Assembly: GCF_032854445.1 (NCBI RefSeq)
Contig: NC_088297.1
Coordinates: 3,035,991 to 3,099,990 of the forward strand
From: Liolophura sinensis
Lineage: Eukaryota > Mollusca > Polyplacophora > Chitonida > Chitonidae
DNA: 64,000 nt
Direction of reading: 5' to 3'
Shown here piece after piece: positions 12,777 to 25,018 of this stretch. The translations under genes were made by a program, and so were the position numbers. The stretch's first letter is position 1. Each line of letters starts with the position of its first letter. The notes beneath the pieces were generated by a model. That model was not told where the DNA came from and did not search any database. It saw only the letters and a program-made list of their open reading frames with translations.

Positions 12777-13397
12777 GTAATTTGTCAGGACAAATGCATG
12801 CACGTGCATATCACAATACGAGACGCTTAACTGCGCACTATATCAAACTTTTAAGTTTTGACTTGGGTGATTTGGTACCGAATCCATATCCTCTAGTTAA
12901 ATCAGCTTTTTCTGTTATTATAGAGAAAAACACATATCATTGCCTTTCAGTAAATATCAGACTCGTATCTTTACAATCTATTGTACTAAAACGACTGAAA
13001 AAAGTTAAGAACTTTATTACCAATTTTAAACGGTAGCATGTGCACAGATGAGGCTGGTATTTTCTGAAATGTAATTGCTTGGGCTATTCTAATAGCAAAA
13101 TTTTCGACTGAATATGATTCCAGTCCCTAGGATCACGTAGCGTTCTTTGACTTAAGTCAAAATTTCAAATCAAATTAAAATTGTTATTTCTTACGTAACA
13201 AGATCAAAATATTGCTTGACAACGTAAATTCTGAGTAAGTCATTGTAAAGCAAAATTCAGCTAAACTAACGGAAAGGAACATACAAAGTTTACTGATTAA
13301 AATTTTAACGGCTTCGTGATCGCTTCGTGATAGCCCCTTTAAGTCAGAGAAACCTTTGTTAAGTCGGTCACATTTACCGTTGCAACATGCTTAAATT

Positions 13398-13463
13398 AAT
13401 TAATTTTATGCCGTACTCAGGAATATTTCGGTCATACGACGACGGCCAGCGTTATGGTGGGTG
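13398..13463 (-). mobile_element. SINE core fragment
   Basis: Short antisense fragment with ttatgccgtactcaggaata and a diverged gacgacggccagcgttatgg, lying in the EF-hand intron. Confidence 0.7.
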
Positions 13464-13955
13464 AAAAAGTCCAAATTAATTAACAAGTAAACCACAAATT
13501 AACTAAGAAACTGTATATGAATGCATCTAAAAGAGACGTGTTTTGGTGGTGTGATATATTAAATGTTTAGGAAGATGTCTTAACTTTTATCTGCTTACAG
13601 TAACAATTATTCCACGCGAGTGACTCCAGTTTTCACGGCCACAGCTATGCAGTGTCTGCATGGTACGTGCAGACGGTCGATGTGGAGTTCCCTGCCACAT
13701 GCACTGTAACATTTACATACGGCATCATCTTTGAACACAGGGGATTGTCAACGATTCTGGTCCCTGGATCGCGAAGCTTTCTTAGACTTTGGTTTGATTT
13801 TAGGTCCTAGCTGTTGTATTATTCCTGAATTCATGTTTTAATTAAAATGCCAGTTCGTACGATTTCCATGACAGTTCATGTCATAATCGTTGTATTACGA
13901 TTAAAAATCCAATGTAAAAGTCATAATTTCTGCGCATCAAAATATTTGGAAGTTA

Positions 13956-14370
13956 AGACTTCAGCCCAAAACAGCTTCGTGATCCGGAGCCCTAACAAAT
14001 ACCACATGCCCAGGGCCTGTATTTACGAAACGTCATAAGACTTAAGTCCAAGACAGCTTCTTGATCCTGAGCCCTGACAAATACCACATGCCCAGGGCCT
14101 GTATTTACCCAACGTCATCAGACTTCAGCCCAAAACAGCTTCGTGATCCTGAGCTCTGACAAATACCACATGTTCAAGGCCTGTATTTACCCAACGCTCA
14201 TAAGATTTAAGTCCAAGACAGCTTCGTGATCCTAACAGATACCACATGCCCAGGGCCTGTATTTACCCAACGTCATAAGACTTAAGTCCAAGACAGCTTC
14301 GTGATCCGGAGCCCTGACAAATACCACATGCCCAGGGCCTGCATTTATTCAACGTCATAAGACTTAAGTC
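13956..14370. repeat. 82-bp tandem repeat, 5 units
   Basis: The landmark cagcttcgtgatcc recurs at 13972, 14054 and 14136, giving an 82-bp period. Each unit also has ataccacatgcccagggcct and gtcataagacttaagtcc. One unit is shortened by an internal deletion. The array lies in the EF-hand intron, upstream of the last exon. Confidence 0.87.
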
Positions 14371-15108
14371 AAAAAGTCAAGTACAATTACAATTAACATG
14401 TTTTGCTCTAGGAATTTTAAAATAAGAAGTTTGACTGATTCTTTACTGCAAAACAATGTACCAACCACAATTTGAATTTGTTGGTGTTGTCAGATTGGCT
14501 TTTTAAGGTCTTGCAATTTATGACTTAAGTCATTAGATGCTTGATAAATACGGGCCCTGGACACGCCGGATCAGATAGCGCGGTCTGACTCTACGTGGTG
14601 GTTCGGCGATCTAATGCGTCGCTCTCGCTGTTGACGACCGGTCTTAATTTAACCGATCAAATCGTCAGTTCGAGACCAGCTCCCGCTTGTACGTCCCACA
14701 GCGACTTAAGTCTGAAAGTGTGTCAGGTAACTGGCATGATGTATCTGGTGGTTTATATTCGGTTTCCCATCGGTTTCCCATAGGTTTCCTATCGTCTTAA
14801 TCCACATGTAAATCGGGCATCCGTCATTAAAGTGTATTGAACCCTCTTTGACATGTCTGAAAAGGTTCGGCATTCAGTTCTCGTCAGTGCGGGTTTGAGT
14901 TGGGTTGATGGTCAGTATACGTACCAGTACGTTTCACTTGAACGTGTTACATGTGAAGAAATGTATATATTTTCCCGTAAGTGCTAAAGTTCAACTGCCA
15001 GATAATTAACAGTGATATTAACTGTGGTATAACTTATCTTTCAGATAAGTCCTATTTCCTCAGTATCAACCGTGACACTACTGTATTTGGAATGACATTA
15101 TTTTTCAG

Positions 15109-15310
15109 GATTCGGCAGATGAAACAGATATTCGACATTTTTGATCACGATCAAACCGGCTGGGCCTCCAAAAAGGATGTGATCAACGGTTTAGGGGAAC
15201 TGGGCGTGCCAATAGAAGGGGAGCTGAAAGAGAACCTCGAAAAACTAGACGCTAACAAGGATGGTAAAATATGGTTCCCGGACTTTCTGCGTGTTCAGTT
15301 GAACATTTGA
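15109..15310 (+). CDS. EF-hand protein, terminal exon
   Basis: The exon opens after the acceptor ttatttttcag and ends with TGA at 15308-15310. It encodes 66 residues plus the shared Gln codon. Two EF-hand loops are visible: DHDQTGWASKKD, after the helix MKQIFDIFD, and DANKDGKIWFPD, ending close to the C-terminus. With the loop in the previous exon this makes three hands in the known part. The chain stops only about eight residues after the last loop, as in small calmodulin-like sensors. Loop positions 1, 3, 5 and 12 keep acidic or amide side chains, so calcium binding is plausible. An AATAAA at 15658-15663 could end the transcript. The specific family is not recognised. Confidence 0.88.
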
Positions 15311-15663
15311 TACCTCCGGAGAGCGTTCGAAACAACAGCGAGATTTACAACGGGATTACCGCTTCGGATAATCTTCTTCCAGTTTTCAGAATAACGGTTG
15401 TTGCAATACCGGAAGTGCTTGGCGGCGCTTCACATGATATCATATACCATGACCAATGGAATTCGTCGTTTCTCTACGTGTGCTGTTTCCAAGAGTGGGA
15501 TAATTTCAAGCATTTATTCGTTCTTCACCTCACTGCCTGAACATATCCGTCTGTCAAAACACGTGTTTTAACATCATCCATGACCATCCCTCATTTGCCT
15601 AATTGTGACATTATTTACTATGCCAAATCACCTCGTGCATTCCCTATCTCAGACGGGAATAAA
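15311..15663 (+). other. Likely 3' untranslated region of EF-hand gene
   Basis: Runs from the stop codon to an AATAAA at 15658-15663. No other gene is visible. The assignment rests only on the position of the poly-A signal. Confidence 0.45.
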
Positions 15664-17177
15664 ACCTTTTGTAACTATATACAATGCACAGTCTGAATTT
15701 ATCTGTGGATCTTCCTGGAAATATAATCGTTTTATTGAGGTGCATGAATACTCTGTCAGAAATTATGCTAGGTTTATGAAAGAACACGCCAGTATACGAC
15801 CCCGCGCAAAATGCCCAGTAACTATTAAATCCACTGTTTTTTTTTTTTTTTTTTAAGTTTCTTTGGACGAACACCAAAATGTGTGCCTTTTTTATGTCTC
15901 TAATCATCTGATTCATGTATTTGAGATTTGGTAATAAACCATATCTATTCGTGGTTATTACTGCGGTACATTCGCCTTTTCTCAACAAGCATCACTGGGT
16001 TGTTTTCCCCACCAGCAGATGATGCCTATCCTAAACAACTAATAACTGTCTCAGATGGTCTTTTTTTTTTTGACCAATCATATTGCCCCAATTTCAAATG
16101 GTCTGGATGATCGAATATTGAACCATGCTCCTTACAGTGCACGCGTCGCTCTGTACGTTCCCTTTACATCACTGCCACCAATAATAAATTTTGTACAGGT
16201 AGTACAAACTCTGGCCCTTGCTTATAATAATACAATACACACATGCATTCCTTTTCTCTAAAGTGTGTACAAAATGATTCCAACCAACTCCTGAAACAAA
16301 TTTATGAATGAATGCTGATTAAACAGTTCCGCGCATGTACACCAGTGATGAGGTTAAGACTAAACAAAGCCCACGTGCGTCGCACCGGCTCCAAAGGTCA
16401 AGCTTGTCTATTGGTGGCAGTGATGTAAAGTGAACATAGAGAGCGACGCATGCGCTGTAAGGGGTTAAGTCTGTTCCTGTTTAATCCTAATCCATGTGAC
16501 TTACGTGCATGCGCAGTATATCAGAATTCCATTGCATAGGCAACATAGGCAACCTACGCCATATCTTCCAAAGATTTTGAATTTGACCGCGTTTGCTTTG
16601 CTTGTCACATGCTTTTGTTTGGGGGATTGTAAATACGTGTACGGTAGAGTCCTTACTTTATGCAATAAACATTTTCGATACAATATATAAATGTATTGCT
16701 TTTATCGCCTTTATCTCAATTTTACTTATTCATACTGAAGAAGTTGTCACTTAAATAAAATTGGACTGCCCGGGGTAAACCAGAGATATTGCCTGCCAAT
16801 GGCACTGCAGGCAGACACTCCAGTTATCTCCAATCTTGCATAAACATGATGACATACCCGGTATAAGTCAAGATCGCATGGAGTTGGAAGAATCAGTGCG
16901 GTACAAAATGCACACCACTAAGAGACAAAGTGCTAGGTACATGTAATATAGGCCTGTGGGCCTGTATATTTACAAAGCCAGTTCTTTCCCTAGAAGCACC
17001 GGATATTAAGTGATAGCAGCTGCCATTAATGCAATGACACAATACTCACACTTAAATGTACAGATCACGCGAGACCTCATATAAGAACGGCAATACACGT
17101 ATCTTAGATGAATCAAGCTTTTCAATATTTCGCAATTTCTTTTCAAGGAAACGACATTTTCATGGCGATATAGGGCG
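15664..17177. other. Non-coding interval
   Basis: Only short frames without domains were found. It includes a T-run near 15836-15854. No RNA gene was recognised. Confidence 0.5.
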
Positions 17178-17950
17178 ATATATTCGTTTCTTTGGAGTGG
17201 GTTTATCATCGCTGTCGGCTTTAAGGATCAAAGATCAAAATCATCAAAGAAAATACCTTTATTTGAATATTTAAGTTCTTTGAGCCACTTTATTGAGCGC
17301 TGGTCGCTAAGGTCCCCAACGCACACAGGGGAATTTCCTGGCGAAAGCATTAGTAGCAACACGTTTAACTGGTTTTCTTTTGTACTATTCCAGACACTAG
17401 ACAGTGACATGGAGCGTGATTGGTTGAACAGTAAAGTCGACTTAATTGGCTTGTTCAGTGAAAGCATGTTGACATGGAAGCCCACAATCTAGCTTCTCTG
17501 TGAAATGTCTCGCATCTCAAAGAATGCACCTCAAAAATGAGGGAGATTTTACCGAGCGTGTATAAGCCTCTACGAGTCAAAACATTCGTCTGCAAGGGGT
17601 GCTGTGATGCAGGACGACATTTGTAGGACATTCATGTTTACAATGTATAAATCGTCACTCTCCACGATAAGACAGTCTGAGGTAGACCAAAGAGCCCCAA
17701 TCACTAGAGATCACATTGTAGGTCGAAAATGCGCATGCGGAAGTTCAAGTTTCGTCGCTTGAGTGCTGTTTGTCATCAATGCTACAGCGATAGTCATGAA
17801 TGGCGCATGATAAGCGTAGTCCATCGTTGTGATACACTGGGCTCAAGTTGTAAAGGCTACAGGGAGAGTCAAAGCTTTAGAGTCTAGGGAAAACTGACCA
17901 TCAGTCGACGACTGAGAGTAGGTTTTCTTCAGATGTAGTTATAGCGCCAG

Positions 17951-18518
17951 AGATCATACAGCCATCAGAGAGATCAGACAGCCATTAGGGAGATCAGACA
18001 GCCATCAGGGAGAGCAGACAGCCATTAGGGAGATCAGACAGCCATCAGGGAGACCATACAGCCATCAGGGAGATCATACAGCCATCAGAGAGATCATACA
18101 GCCATCAGAGAGATCATACAGCCATTAGGGAGATCAGACAGCCATCAGAGAGATCATACAGCCATCAGGGAGATCACACAGCCATCAAGGAGAGCAGACA
18201 GCCATCAGAGAGATCATACAGCCATTGGGGAGATCAGACAGCCATCAGGGAGATCATACAGCCATCAGGGAGATCACACAGCCATCAGGGAGATCATACA
18301 GCCATCAGAGAGATCAGCCAGCCATTAGGGAGATCAGAAAGCCATCAGGGATATCATACAGCCATCAGAGAGATCATACAGCCATTAGGGAGATCAGAAA
18401 GCCATCAGGGATATCATACAGCCATCAGAGAGATCATACAGCCATTAGGGAGATCAGACAGCCATCAGGGATATCAGACAGCCATCAAGAGAGATTACAC
18501 AGCCATCAGGGAGATCAG
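17951..18518. repeat. 20-bp minisatellite, about 28 units
   Basis: The unit is agatcagacagccatcaggg, with a t/g variant in the middle and strict 20-bp spacing that matches the sequence lines. It is present only in copy A of the segmental duplication. A 119-codon frame through it encodes only the repeat (R-E-I-T-Q-P-S-G type) and is not called a gene. Confidence 0.92.
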
Positions 18519-18712
18519 CTAACTGGAACTTGTCTTTCTTTGACACTGACATCAAATTTACTACGACACTCAGCTATAAGATAAGCCTACAGATTAAATG
18601 ACTAGCATACTTGAGATATTTTACCTTATGCTAGCCAAGTACACAAGTCAAGGGATTGTTTTAGAGGTTTGTTGAGCTCAAACACGAAACACTCTTTGTA
18701 GTTGATGGGTGA

Positions 18713-19145
18713 TCGACTCGAGACATTACGATCTGAGCGATCAAGGCTCGAGACACCAAGATTTGAGACATCATGGTTTGGACGGGAAAGACACGAGACA
18801 CCACGGTTTGGACGGTCAAGACTCGAGACTCTACGGTTTGGACGGTCAAGACTCGAGACACTACGGTTTGGACAGTCAAAGTTCGAGACACTAGGGTTTG
18901 GAAGGTCAAGACTCGAGACACTATGGTTTGGACGATCGAGACTCGAAACACTACGGTTTGAACGGTCAAAACTCGAGACACTACGGTTTGGACGGTCAAG
19001 ACTCCAGACAACATGGTTTAGGCGATTAAAACTCTGAGATGCTATGGTTTGGGCGGTCAAGACTCGAGACACTACAGCCTGGGCACAACAGTTTGAACGG
19101 TCAATGTTTAAGACAACAGACTGGATGGTCAAGACTTGAGACACA
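18713..19145. repeat. 30-bp minisatellite, copy A
   Basis: The unit contains cactacggtttggacggtca followed by agactcgaga, with a 30-bp period. Because 30 is divisible by three, frames stay open on both strands and encode ten-residue repeats. These are artefacts of the period. Confidence 0.9.
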
Positions 19146-19149
19146 ACAA

Positions 19150-19885
19150 TCGTTATATAAGGCTCAAGACACTACAGTTTGAATTGTCGTTATAGAAGGT
19201 TCCAGATACTACACTTTGGACGGTCGTTATATAAGGCTCCAGACACTAGTGTGGACAGACGTCATATAAGACTCCAGACACTAGTGTAGACAGGCGTTAT
19301 GTAAGACTCCAGACACTTGTGTGGACAGTCGTTATATAAGGCTCCAGACACTAGTGTAGACAGGCGTTATGTAAGACTCCAGACGCTAGTGTGGACAGAC
19401 GTTATGTAAGACTCCAGACACTAGTGTAGACAGGCGTTATGTAAGACTCCAGACACTAGTGTGGACAGACATTATTTAAGACTCCGGACACTAGTGTGGA
19501 CGGACGTTATGCAAAACTCCAGACACTAATGTGGAGGGACGTAATGTAAGACTCCAGACACTAGTGTGGACGGACGTTATACAAGGCTCCAGACACTAGT
19601 GTGGACGGACGTTATACAAGGCTTCAGACACTAGTGTGGACGGACGTTAAGTAAGACTCCGGACACTAGTGTGGACGGACGTTAAGTAAGACTCCAGACA
19701 CTAGTGTGAACAGACGTTATACAAGACTCCAGACACTAGTGTGGACGGACGTTAAGTAAGACTCCAGGCACTAGTGTGGACGGACGTTATACAAGGCTCC
19801 AGACACTAGTGTGGACGGACGTTATACAAGACTCCAGACACTAGCGTGGACGGACGTTATACAAGGCTCCAGACACTAGTGTGGA
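19150..19885. repeat. 35-bp minisatellite, copy A, about 21 units
   Basis: The unit holds gactccagacactagtgtgg followed by acggacgttaagtaa, a 35-bp period with an actagt site in most units. Variants differ mainly in the last segment (ttatgtaa, ttaagtaa, ttatacaa). It directly follows the 30-bp array. Confidence 0.92.
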
Positions 19886-19987
19886 ACATTAATGAACACA
19901 TTCTGAAACATTTAGAGAAAGGGAGGTCACTCTCAGTGATAATGACCACTGCAGATCTATCCTCCATTGAGTTCTTTTTCGATTTGC

Positions 19988-20252
19988 AAATTAATCTGTT
20001 CATTTTCACAGAAAGTCTGTTGTCTGGGTGACGCTAAAATGCATTCTGTTATTACAACAGAACATTCTGTCCTATTCTACATAATATTCTGTTAGTATAA
20101 TAGAATCTCTACGCTGAATTAATTGAATACGTGTGTAAATATGTTATTTCAACAGAACAATCTGCTGCAATAGCAGAATACATCCTAGCATTACTAGATA
20201 AGACTTTCTGTTAAATTCAACGGACTTTCTTTTTCATTTATTTTTTTTTTTT
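19988..20252. mobile_element. MITE-family copy, copy A
   Basis: Contains ttaatctgttcattttcaca and repeated attctgtta and aacagaa motifs as in the element at 7.5 kb, ending in a T-rich tract. The terminal tagtgta is missing here because copy B of the duplication starts at that point; it is kept in the copy ending at 22878. Confidence 0.6.
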
Positions 20253-20649
20253 TCGTCATATATTCGTTTCTTTGGAGTGGGTTTATCATTGCTGTCGGCT
20301 TTAAGGATCAAAGATCAAAATCATCAAAGAAAATACCTTTATTTGAATATTTAAGTTCTTTGAGCCACTTTATTGAGCGCTGGTCGCTAAGGTCCCCAAC
20401 GCACACAGGGGAATTTCCTGGCGAAAGCATTAGTAGCAACACGTTTAACTGGTTTTCTTTTGTACTATTCCAGACTGTTCATTACAATTAAATTTACTAC
20501 GACACTCAGCTATAAGATAAGCCTACAGATTAAATGACTAGAATACTTGAGATATTTTACCTTATGCTAGCGAAGTACTCAAGTCAAGGGATTGTTTTAG
20601 AGGTTTGTTGAGCTCAAACACGAAACAAATACTCTTTGTAGTTGCTGGG

Positions 20650-21000
20650 TGATCAAGACTCGAGACATTACGATCTGAGCGATCAAGGCTCGAGACACCA
20701 AGATTTGAGACATCATGGTTTGGACGGGAAAGATACGAGACACCACGGTTTGGACGGTCAAGACTTGAGACTCTACGGTTTGGACCTTCAAGACTCGAGA
20801 CACTACGGTTTGGACGGTCAAAACTCGAGACACTACGGTTTGGACGGTCAAGACTCCAGACAACATAGTTTAGGCGATTAAAACTCTGAGATGCTACGGT
20901 TTGGGCGGTCAAGACTCGAGACACTACAGCCTGGGCACAACAGTTTCAGAACGGTCAAGGTTTAAGACAACAGACTGGATGGTCAAGACTTGAGACACAA
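20650..21000. repeat. 30-bp minisatellite, copy B
   Basis: The same cggtttggacggtcaagact units as at 18.7 kb, with several fewer units. The flanking sequence on both sides matches copy A. Confidence 0.88.
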
Positions 21001-22508
21001 CAATCGTTATATAAGGCTCAAGACACTACAGTTTGAATCGTCATTATAGAAGGTTCCTGATACTACACTTTGGACGGTCGTTATATAAGGCTCCAGACAC
21101 TAGTGTGGACAGACGTCATGTAAGACTCCAGACACTAGTGTAGACAGGCGTTATGTAAGACTCCAGACACTAGTGTGGACAGGCGTTATGTAAGACTCCA
21201 AACACTAGTGTAGACAGGCGTAATGTAAGACTCCAGACACTAGTGTGGACAGACGTTATGTAAGACTCCGGACACTAGTGTGGACGGACGTTATGCAAAA
21301 CTCCAGACACTAATGAGGAGGGACGTAATGTAAGACTCCAAACACTAGTGTGGACGGACGTTATACAAGGCTCCAGACACTAGTGTGGACGGACGTTAAG
21401 TAAGACTCCAGACACTAGTGTGGACGGACGTTAAGTAAGACTCCAGACACTAGTGTGGACGGACGTAATGTAAGACTCCAGATACTAGTGTGGACAGACG
21501 TTATGTTAGACTCCAGACACTAGTGTGGACGGACGTAATGCAAGACTCCAGACACTAGTGTGGACGGACGTTAAGTAAGACTCCAGGCACTAGTGTGGAC
21601 GGACGTTATACAAGGCTCCAGACACTAGTGTGGACGGACGTAATGTACGACTCCAGACACTAGTGTGGACGGACGTAATGTAAGACTCCAGACACTAATG
21701 AGGACGGACGTTATACAAGGCTTCAGACACTAGTGTGGACGGACGTTAAGTAAGACTCCAGACACTAGTGTGGACGGACGTTAAGTAAGACTCCAGACAC
21801 TAGTGTGGACGGACGTTATGCAAAACTCCAGACACTAATGTGCAGGGACGTAATGTAAGACTCCAGACACTAGTGTGGATGGACGTTATACAAGGCTCCA
21901 GACACTAGTGTGGACGGACGTTAAGTAAGACTCCAGACACTAGTGTGGACGGACGTTAAGTAAGACTCCAGACACTAGTGTGGACGGACGTAATGTAAGA
22001 CTCCAGACACTAGTGTGGACAGACGTTATGTTAGACTCCGTACACTAGTGTGGACGGACGTAATGCAAGACTCCAGACACTAGTGTGGACGGACGTTAAG
22101 TAAGACTCCAGACACTAGTGTGGACGGACGTTATACAAGGCTCCAGACTAGTGTGGACGGACGTAATGTAAGACTCCAGACACTAGTGTGGACGGACGTA
22201 ATGTAAGACTCCAGACACTAATGAGGACGGACGTTATACAAGGCTCCAGACACTAGTGTGGACGGACGTTAAGTAAGACTCCGGACAATAGTGTGGACGG
22301 ACGTTAAGTAAGACTCCAGACACTAGTGTGAACGGACGTTATACAAGGCTCCAGACACTAGTGTGGACGGACGTTAAGTAAGACTCCAGACACTAGTGTG
22401 GACGGACGTTATACAAGGCTCCAGACACTAGTGTGGACGGACATTATACAAGGCTCCAGACACTAGTGTGGACAGACGTTATACAAGGCTCCAGACACTA
22501 GTGTGGAA
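21001..22508. repeat. 35-bp minisatellite, copy B, about 43 units
   Basis: Tandem gactccagacactagtgtgg units at 35-bp spacing. Blocks of several units recur in the same order (for example the ttatgcaaaac, aatgtgcaggg, aatgtaa series), which points to block-wise expansion. Like copy A, it ends with the last unit joined to gtgtggaacattagtgaaca. Confidence 0.92.
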
Positions 22509-22607
22509 CATTAGTGAACACATTCTGAAAATTTAGAGAAAGGGAGGTCACTCTCAGTGATAATAACCACTGCAGATCTATCCTCCATTGAGTTCTTTTT
22601 CGATTTG

Positions 22608-22878
22608 CAAATTAATCTGTTCATTTTCACAGAAAGTCTGTTGTCTGGGTGACGCTAAAATGCATTCTGTTATTACAACAGAACATTCTGTCATATTCTA
22701 CATAATATTCTGTTAGTATAATAGAATCTCTACGCTGAATTAATTGAATACGTGTGTAAATATGTTATTTCGACAGAACAATCAGCTGCAATAGCAGACT
22801 ACATCCTAGCATTACTAGATAAGACTTTCTGTTAAATTCAACGGACTTTCTTTTTCATTTATTTTTTTTTTTAGTGTA
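22608..22878. mobile_element. MITE-family copy, copy B
   Basis: Same interior as 19988-20252, but the right terminus tttttttttagtgta is retained, matching the right end of the element at 7.5 kb. The left inverted repeat is not intact. Confidence 0.6.
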
Positions 22879-23657
22879 CTAAATCGTTTCGTTGGTCTTT
22901 CGTCACAGAAAACTGCTTGGTCATACTTTTGACAAGTGGGTCATGTTGTGACCAGATAGGACCTAAATCAAAACAAGGTCGACACATTCACATCACAATC
23001 ACAGCATCGTTTAATTAAGTATAGAAAAAAAAACATAATGGTTCAACAAACAACAGTAAATAGGATACAGGTAACGTAACAATCCACTTGACTAGTTTGA
23101 CTTAAAAACAGGGAAGACCACATTAGAAAAACTATATCTCAAATATGTCAAATAGCACAGTTTTTACACTAAAACAAATAAACCAGAGGCACGTAACAAC
23201 ATAAGCTGTACACAATGAATATAAATTAGAAAGTGTTCTGATTTCCAAAGTAAGGACTTCCAACATATCCATGTGTACAACTTGTGTTGTTACGTATCAA
23301 TGACTAAAGGCAATATTGGTAGCGAGTATCTAAAACAAATTACTATCATCAGTTTAGCCTATATATTATTTATATCTACCGTTACTTATTTTGTTCTTCA
23401 TGCATTCTACGCAGTCTGGGCAAAAGCGACTGCGGTCAGGTTTACTGGCTGGTGGCACCAGGGGGCGCCACTAAAATCACAGGAGAGATATACATGTACG
23501 TCTCCAAAAAAGCAGTTTTGACTGGGTGTGTAAACATATGCCTTTATCAGATTATATTCATAAAAGACTAATTTTTTTAGTTTTTCCAAAGACACTTTAC
23601 CAATGGCAATTCAAATACTACAGCTGTTAAATATAGTACAACCAAAAAAAAGGAATA

Positions 23658-23782
23658 CTGGCCGTACGTGGAAAGGTCTGCAGCAATCTGCGGATGGTCG
23701 TCAGTTTCCCCCGGACTGTGCCCGGTTTCCACCCACCATAAGTACGGCGTAAACATCAAATAAAAAAATAAATAAAAAAGGA
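23658..23782 (+). mobile_element. SINE, 5'-truncated and internally deleted
   Basis: The body starts at tggccgtacgtggaaaggtc. Most of the core between accataa and gtacggcgtaaacatc is deleted, and an AAAT-type tail remains. It interrupts the dispersed repeat. Confidence 0.85.
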
Positions 23783-23948
23783 ATAACATGAAAAACATAA
23801 ATAACATAAACAAAAAGAATTGGTAAATATATATTATGTTATAAGGTTGCAATAATGTGAAAAGAAAACATTTGGAAGGCTTACCACCATATAATGTATA
23901 CGACTTTTCATACAGAGAAATATAAAAAGATTACATCATAGAGGGTAA

Positions 23949-24434
23949 AATCAGAGCAGCGACAACAATGTGATAGTTGGCACACAGTCGTACGTAACCG
24001 GTGAAATGCGGCTACAGCATAGAGGGATACAAAAATCAGAGCAGGCACAACAATGTGATAGCTGGCGCACAGTCGTACGTAACCGGTGAAATGCGGCTAC
24101 ACCATAGAGGGTAACAATCAGAGCAGCGACAACAATGTGATAGTTGGCACACAGTCGTACGTAACCGGTGAAATGCGGCTACAGCATAGAGGGAAACAAA
24201 AATCAGAGCAGGCACAACAATGTGATAGTTGGCACACAGTCGTATGTAACCGGTGAAATGCGGCTACAGCATAGAGGGATACAAAAATCAGAGCAGCGAC
24301 AACAATGTGATAGTTGGCACACAGTCGTATGTAACCGGTGAAATGCGGCTACAGCATAGAGGGATACAAAAATCAGAGCAGCGACAACAATGTGATAATT
24401 GGCACACAGTCGTACGTAACCGGTGAAATGCGGC
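23949..24434. repeat. 84-bp tandem repeat, 6 units
   Basis: The landmark atcagagcagcgacaacaat recurs at 23949, 24035 and 24117. Units end in aaccggtgaaatgcggctac and agcatagaggg. Two sub-variants (cagcgacaac and caggcacaac) alternate at the start of the array. A single diverged unit is found at 62850-62920. Confidence 0.9.
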
Positions 24435-24887
24435 CTAAAATTCACCTCAGTCTGGGTTTTGTCCTGTTCATTTAAATCGTTAAAAGGCAGCAACTTGCAC
24501 GCTCCGTTACATCATGGCAGTGTTAGATAAAACATGCACTGATGTTACTCGCAATTTCTTAGAACTCACTGGTCTAGAAACACTCAATATGGTGCGCTGC
24601 CATTATACTTTATAAAGCCTTGCATGAAAGCAATGAAAAGGGACCAGTCCTACAACTTAAAATACTGAACACTGGAATTGCGATAATGAAAAAAAAAAGA
24701 ATCACTGTATAATCAGGTACAACTTTAACATCATAAAATACACATATCGTGTTAAAATATCACAAAGGGCGTGGAATTTTTGTTTTGACAGATACAATAA
24801 GGCGATCATAAAGTACGACATTAACACAATATAAAAGTTGTAGTAATTAGCAAGTCACAACAACTTAAAATATGCTTTGCTTTTAAA

Positions 24888-25018
24888 ACTCTCGTGGGTC
24901 GTGGGTTTCCCGGTTTCCTCCCACCATAATGCTGGGCGAAATCGTATAAGTGAAATATTCTTGAGTAGGGCGTAAAATATCGATGAAATAAATAAATAAA
25001 CAAATAAATAAATAAATC
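24888..25018 (+). mobile_element. SINE 3' fragment
   Basis: ctcgtgggtcgtgggtttcc, a shortened body, a diverged core and a long (AAAT)n tail. Confidence 0.87.

Larger units (their letters stand above)
17178..20252. repeat. Tandem segmental duplication, copy A
   Basis: Sequence from tattcgtttctttggagtgg at 17181 to cagac at 17395 reappears at 20261-20475 with the same length and about one mismatch. The segment from aaatttactacgacactcag at 18554 onward reappears from 20490. Copy A ends in a T-rich tract around 20240-20252 and copy B begins immediately after, so the two are head-to-tail. Copy A alone carries 17396-18553, including the 20-bp array. Confidence 0.88.
20258..22878. repeat. Tandem segmental duplication, copy B
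   Basis: Matches copy A from 17178, but the equivalent of 17396-18553 is absent: cagac at 20475 is joined through about 14 bp to aaatttac at 20490. Its 30-bp array (20650-21000) is shorter and its 35-bp array (21001-22508) about twice as long as in copy A. Unit-level divergence shows the arrays changed after the duplication. Confidence 0.88.
22960..24545. repeat. Dispersed repeat related to 58.2 and 62.9 kb
   Basis: Two parts have relatives elsewhere. The stretch with atatccatgtgtacaacttg and tgttgttacgtatcaatgac (23262-23300) resembles 58225-58265. The part with cagagcagcgacaacaatgt through ccggtgaaatgcggc, and the following 24440-24540, resembles 62850-63000. No protein is recognised in any of them. 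The nature of the element is unknown. Confidence 0.55.

Noticed and set aside
17228-17492. Overlapping 85- and 70-codon frames as a gene duplicated with the block
   Set aside because: Copy B keeps only part of the region and breaks both frames; no recognisable domain.
18225-18584. 119-codon repeat frame
   Set aside because: Direct translation of the 20-bp array; the only long frame because the period happens to avoid stops.
18626-19144. Minus-strand 172-codon frame and its plus-strand partners
   Set aside because: The 30-bp period keeps frames open on both strands, which is a feature of the repeat, not of a gene.
17951-22508. CRISPR-like regular repeats
   Set aside because: Units are contiguous without unique spacers, the context is eukaryotic, and there are no cas-like genes.
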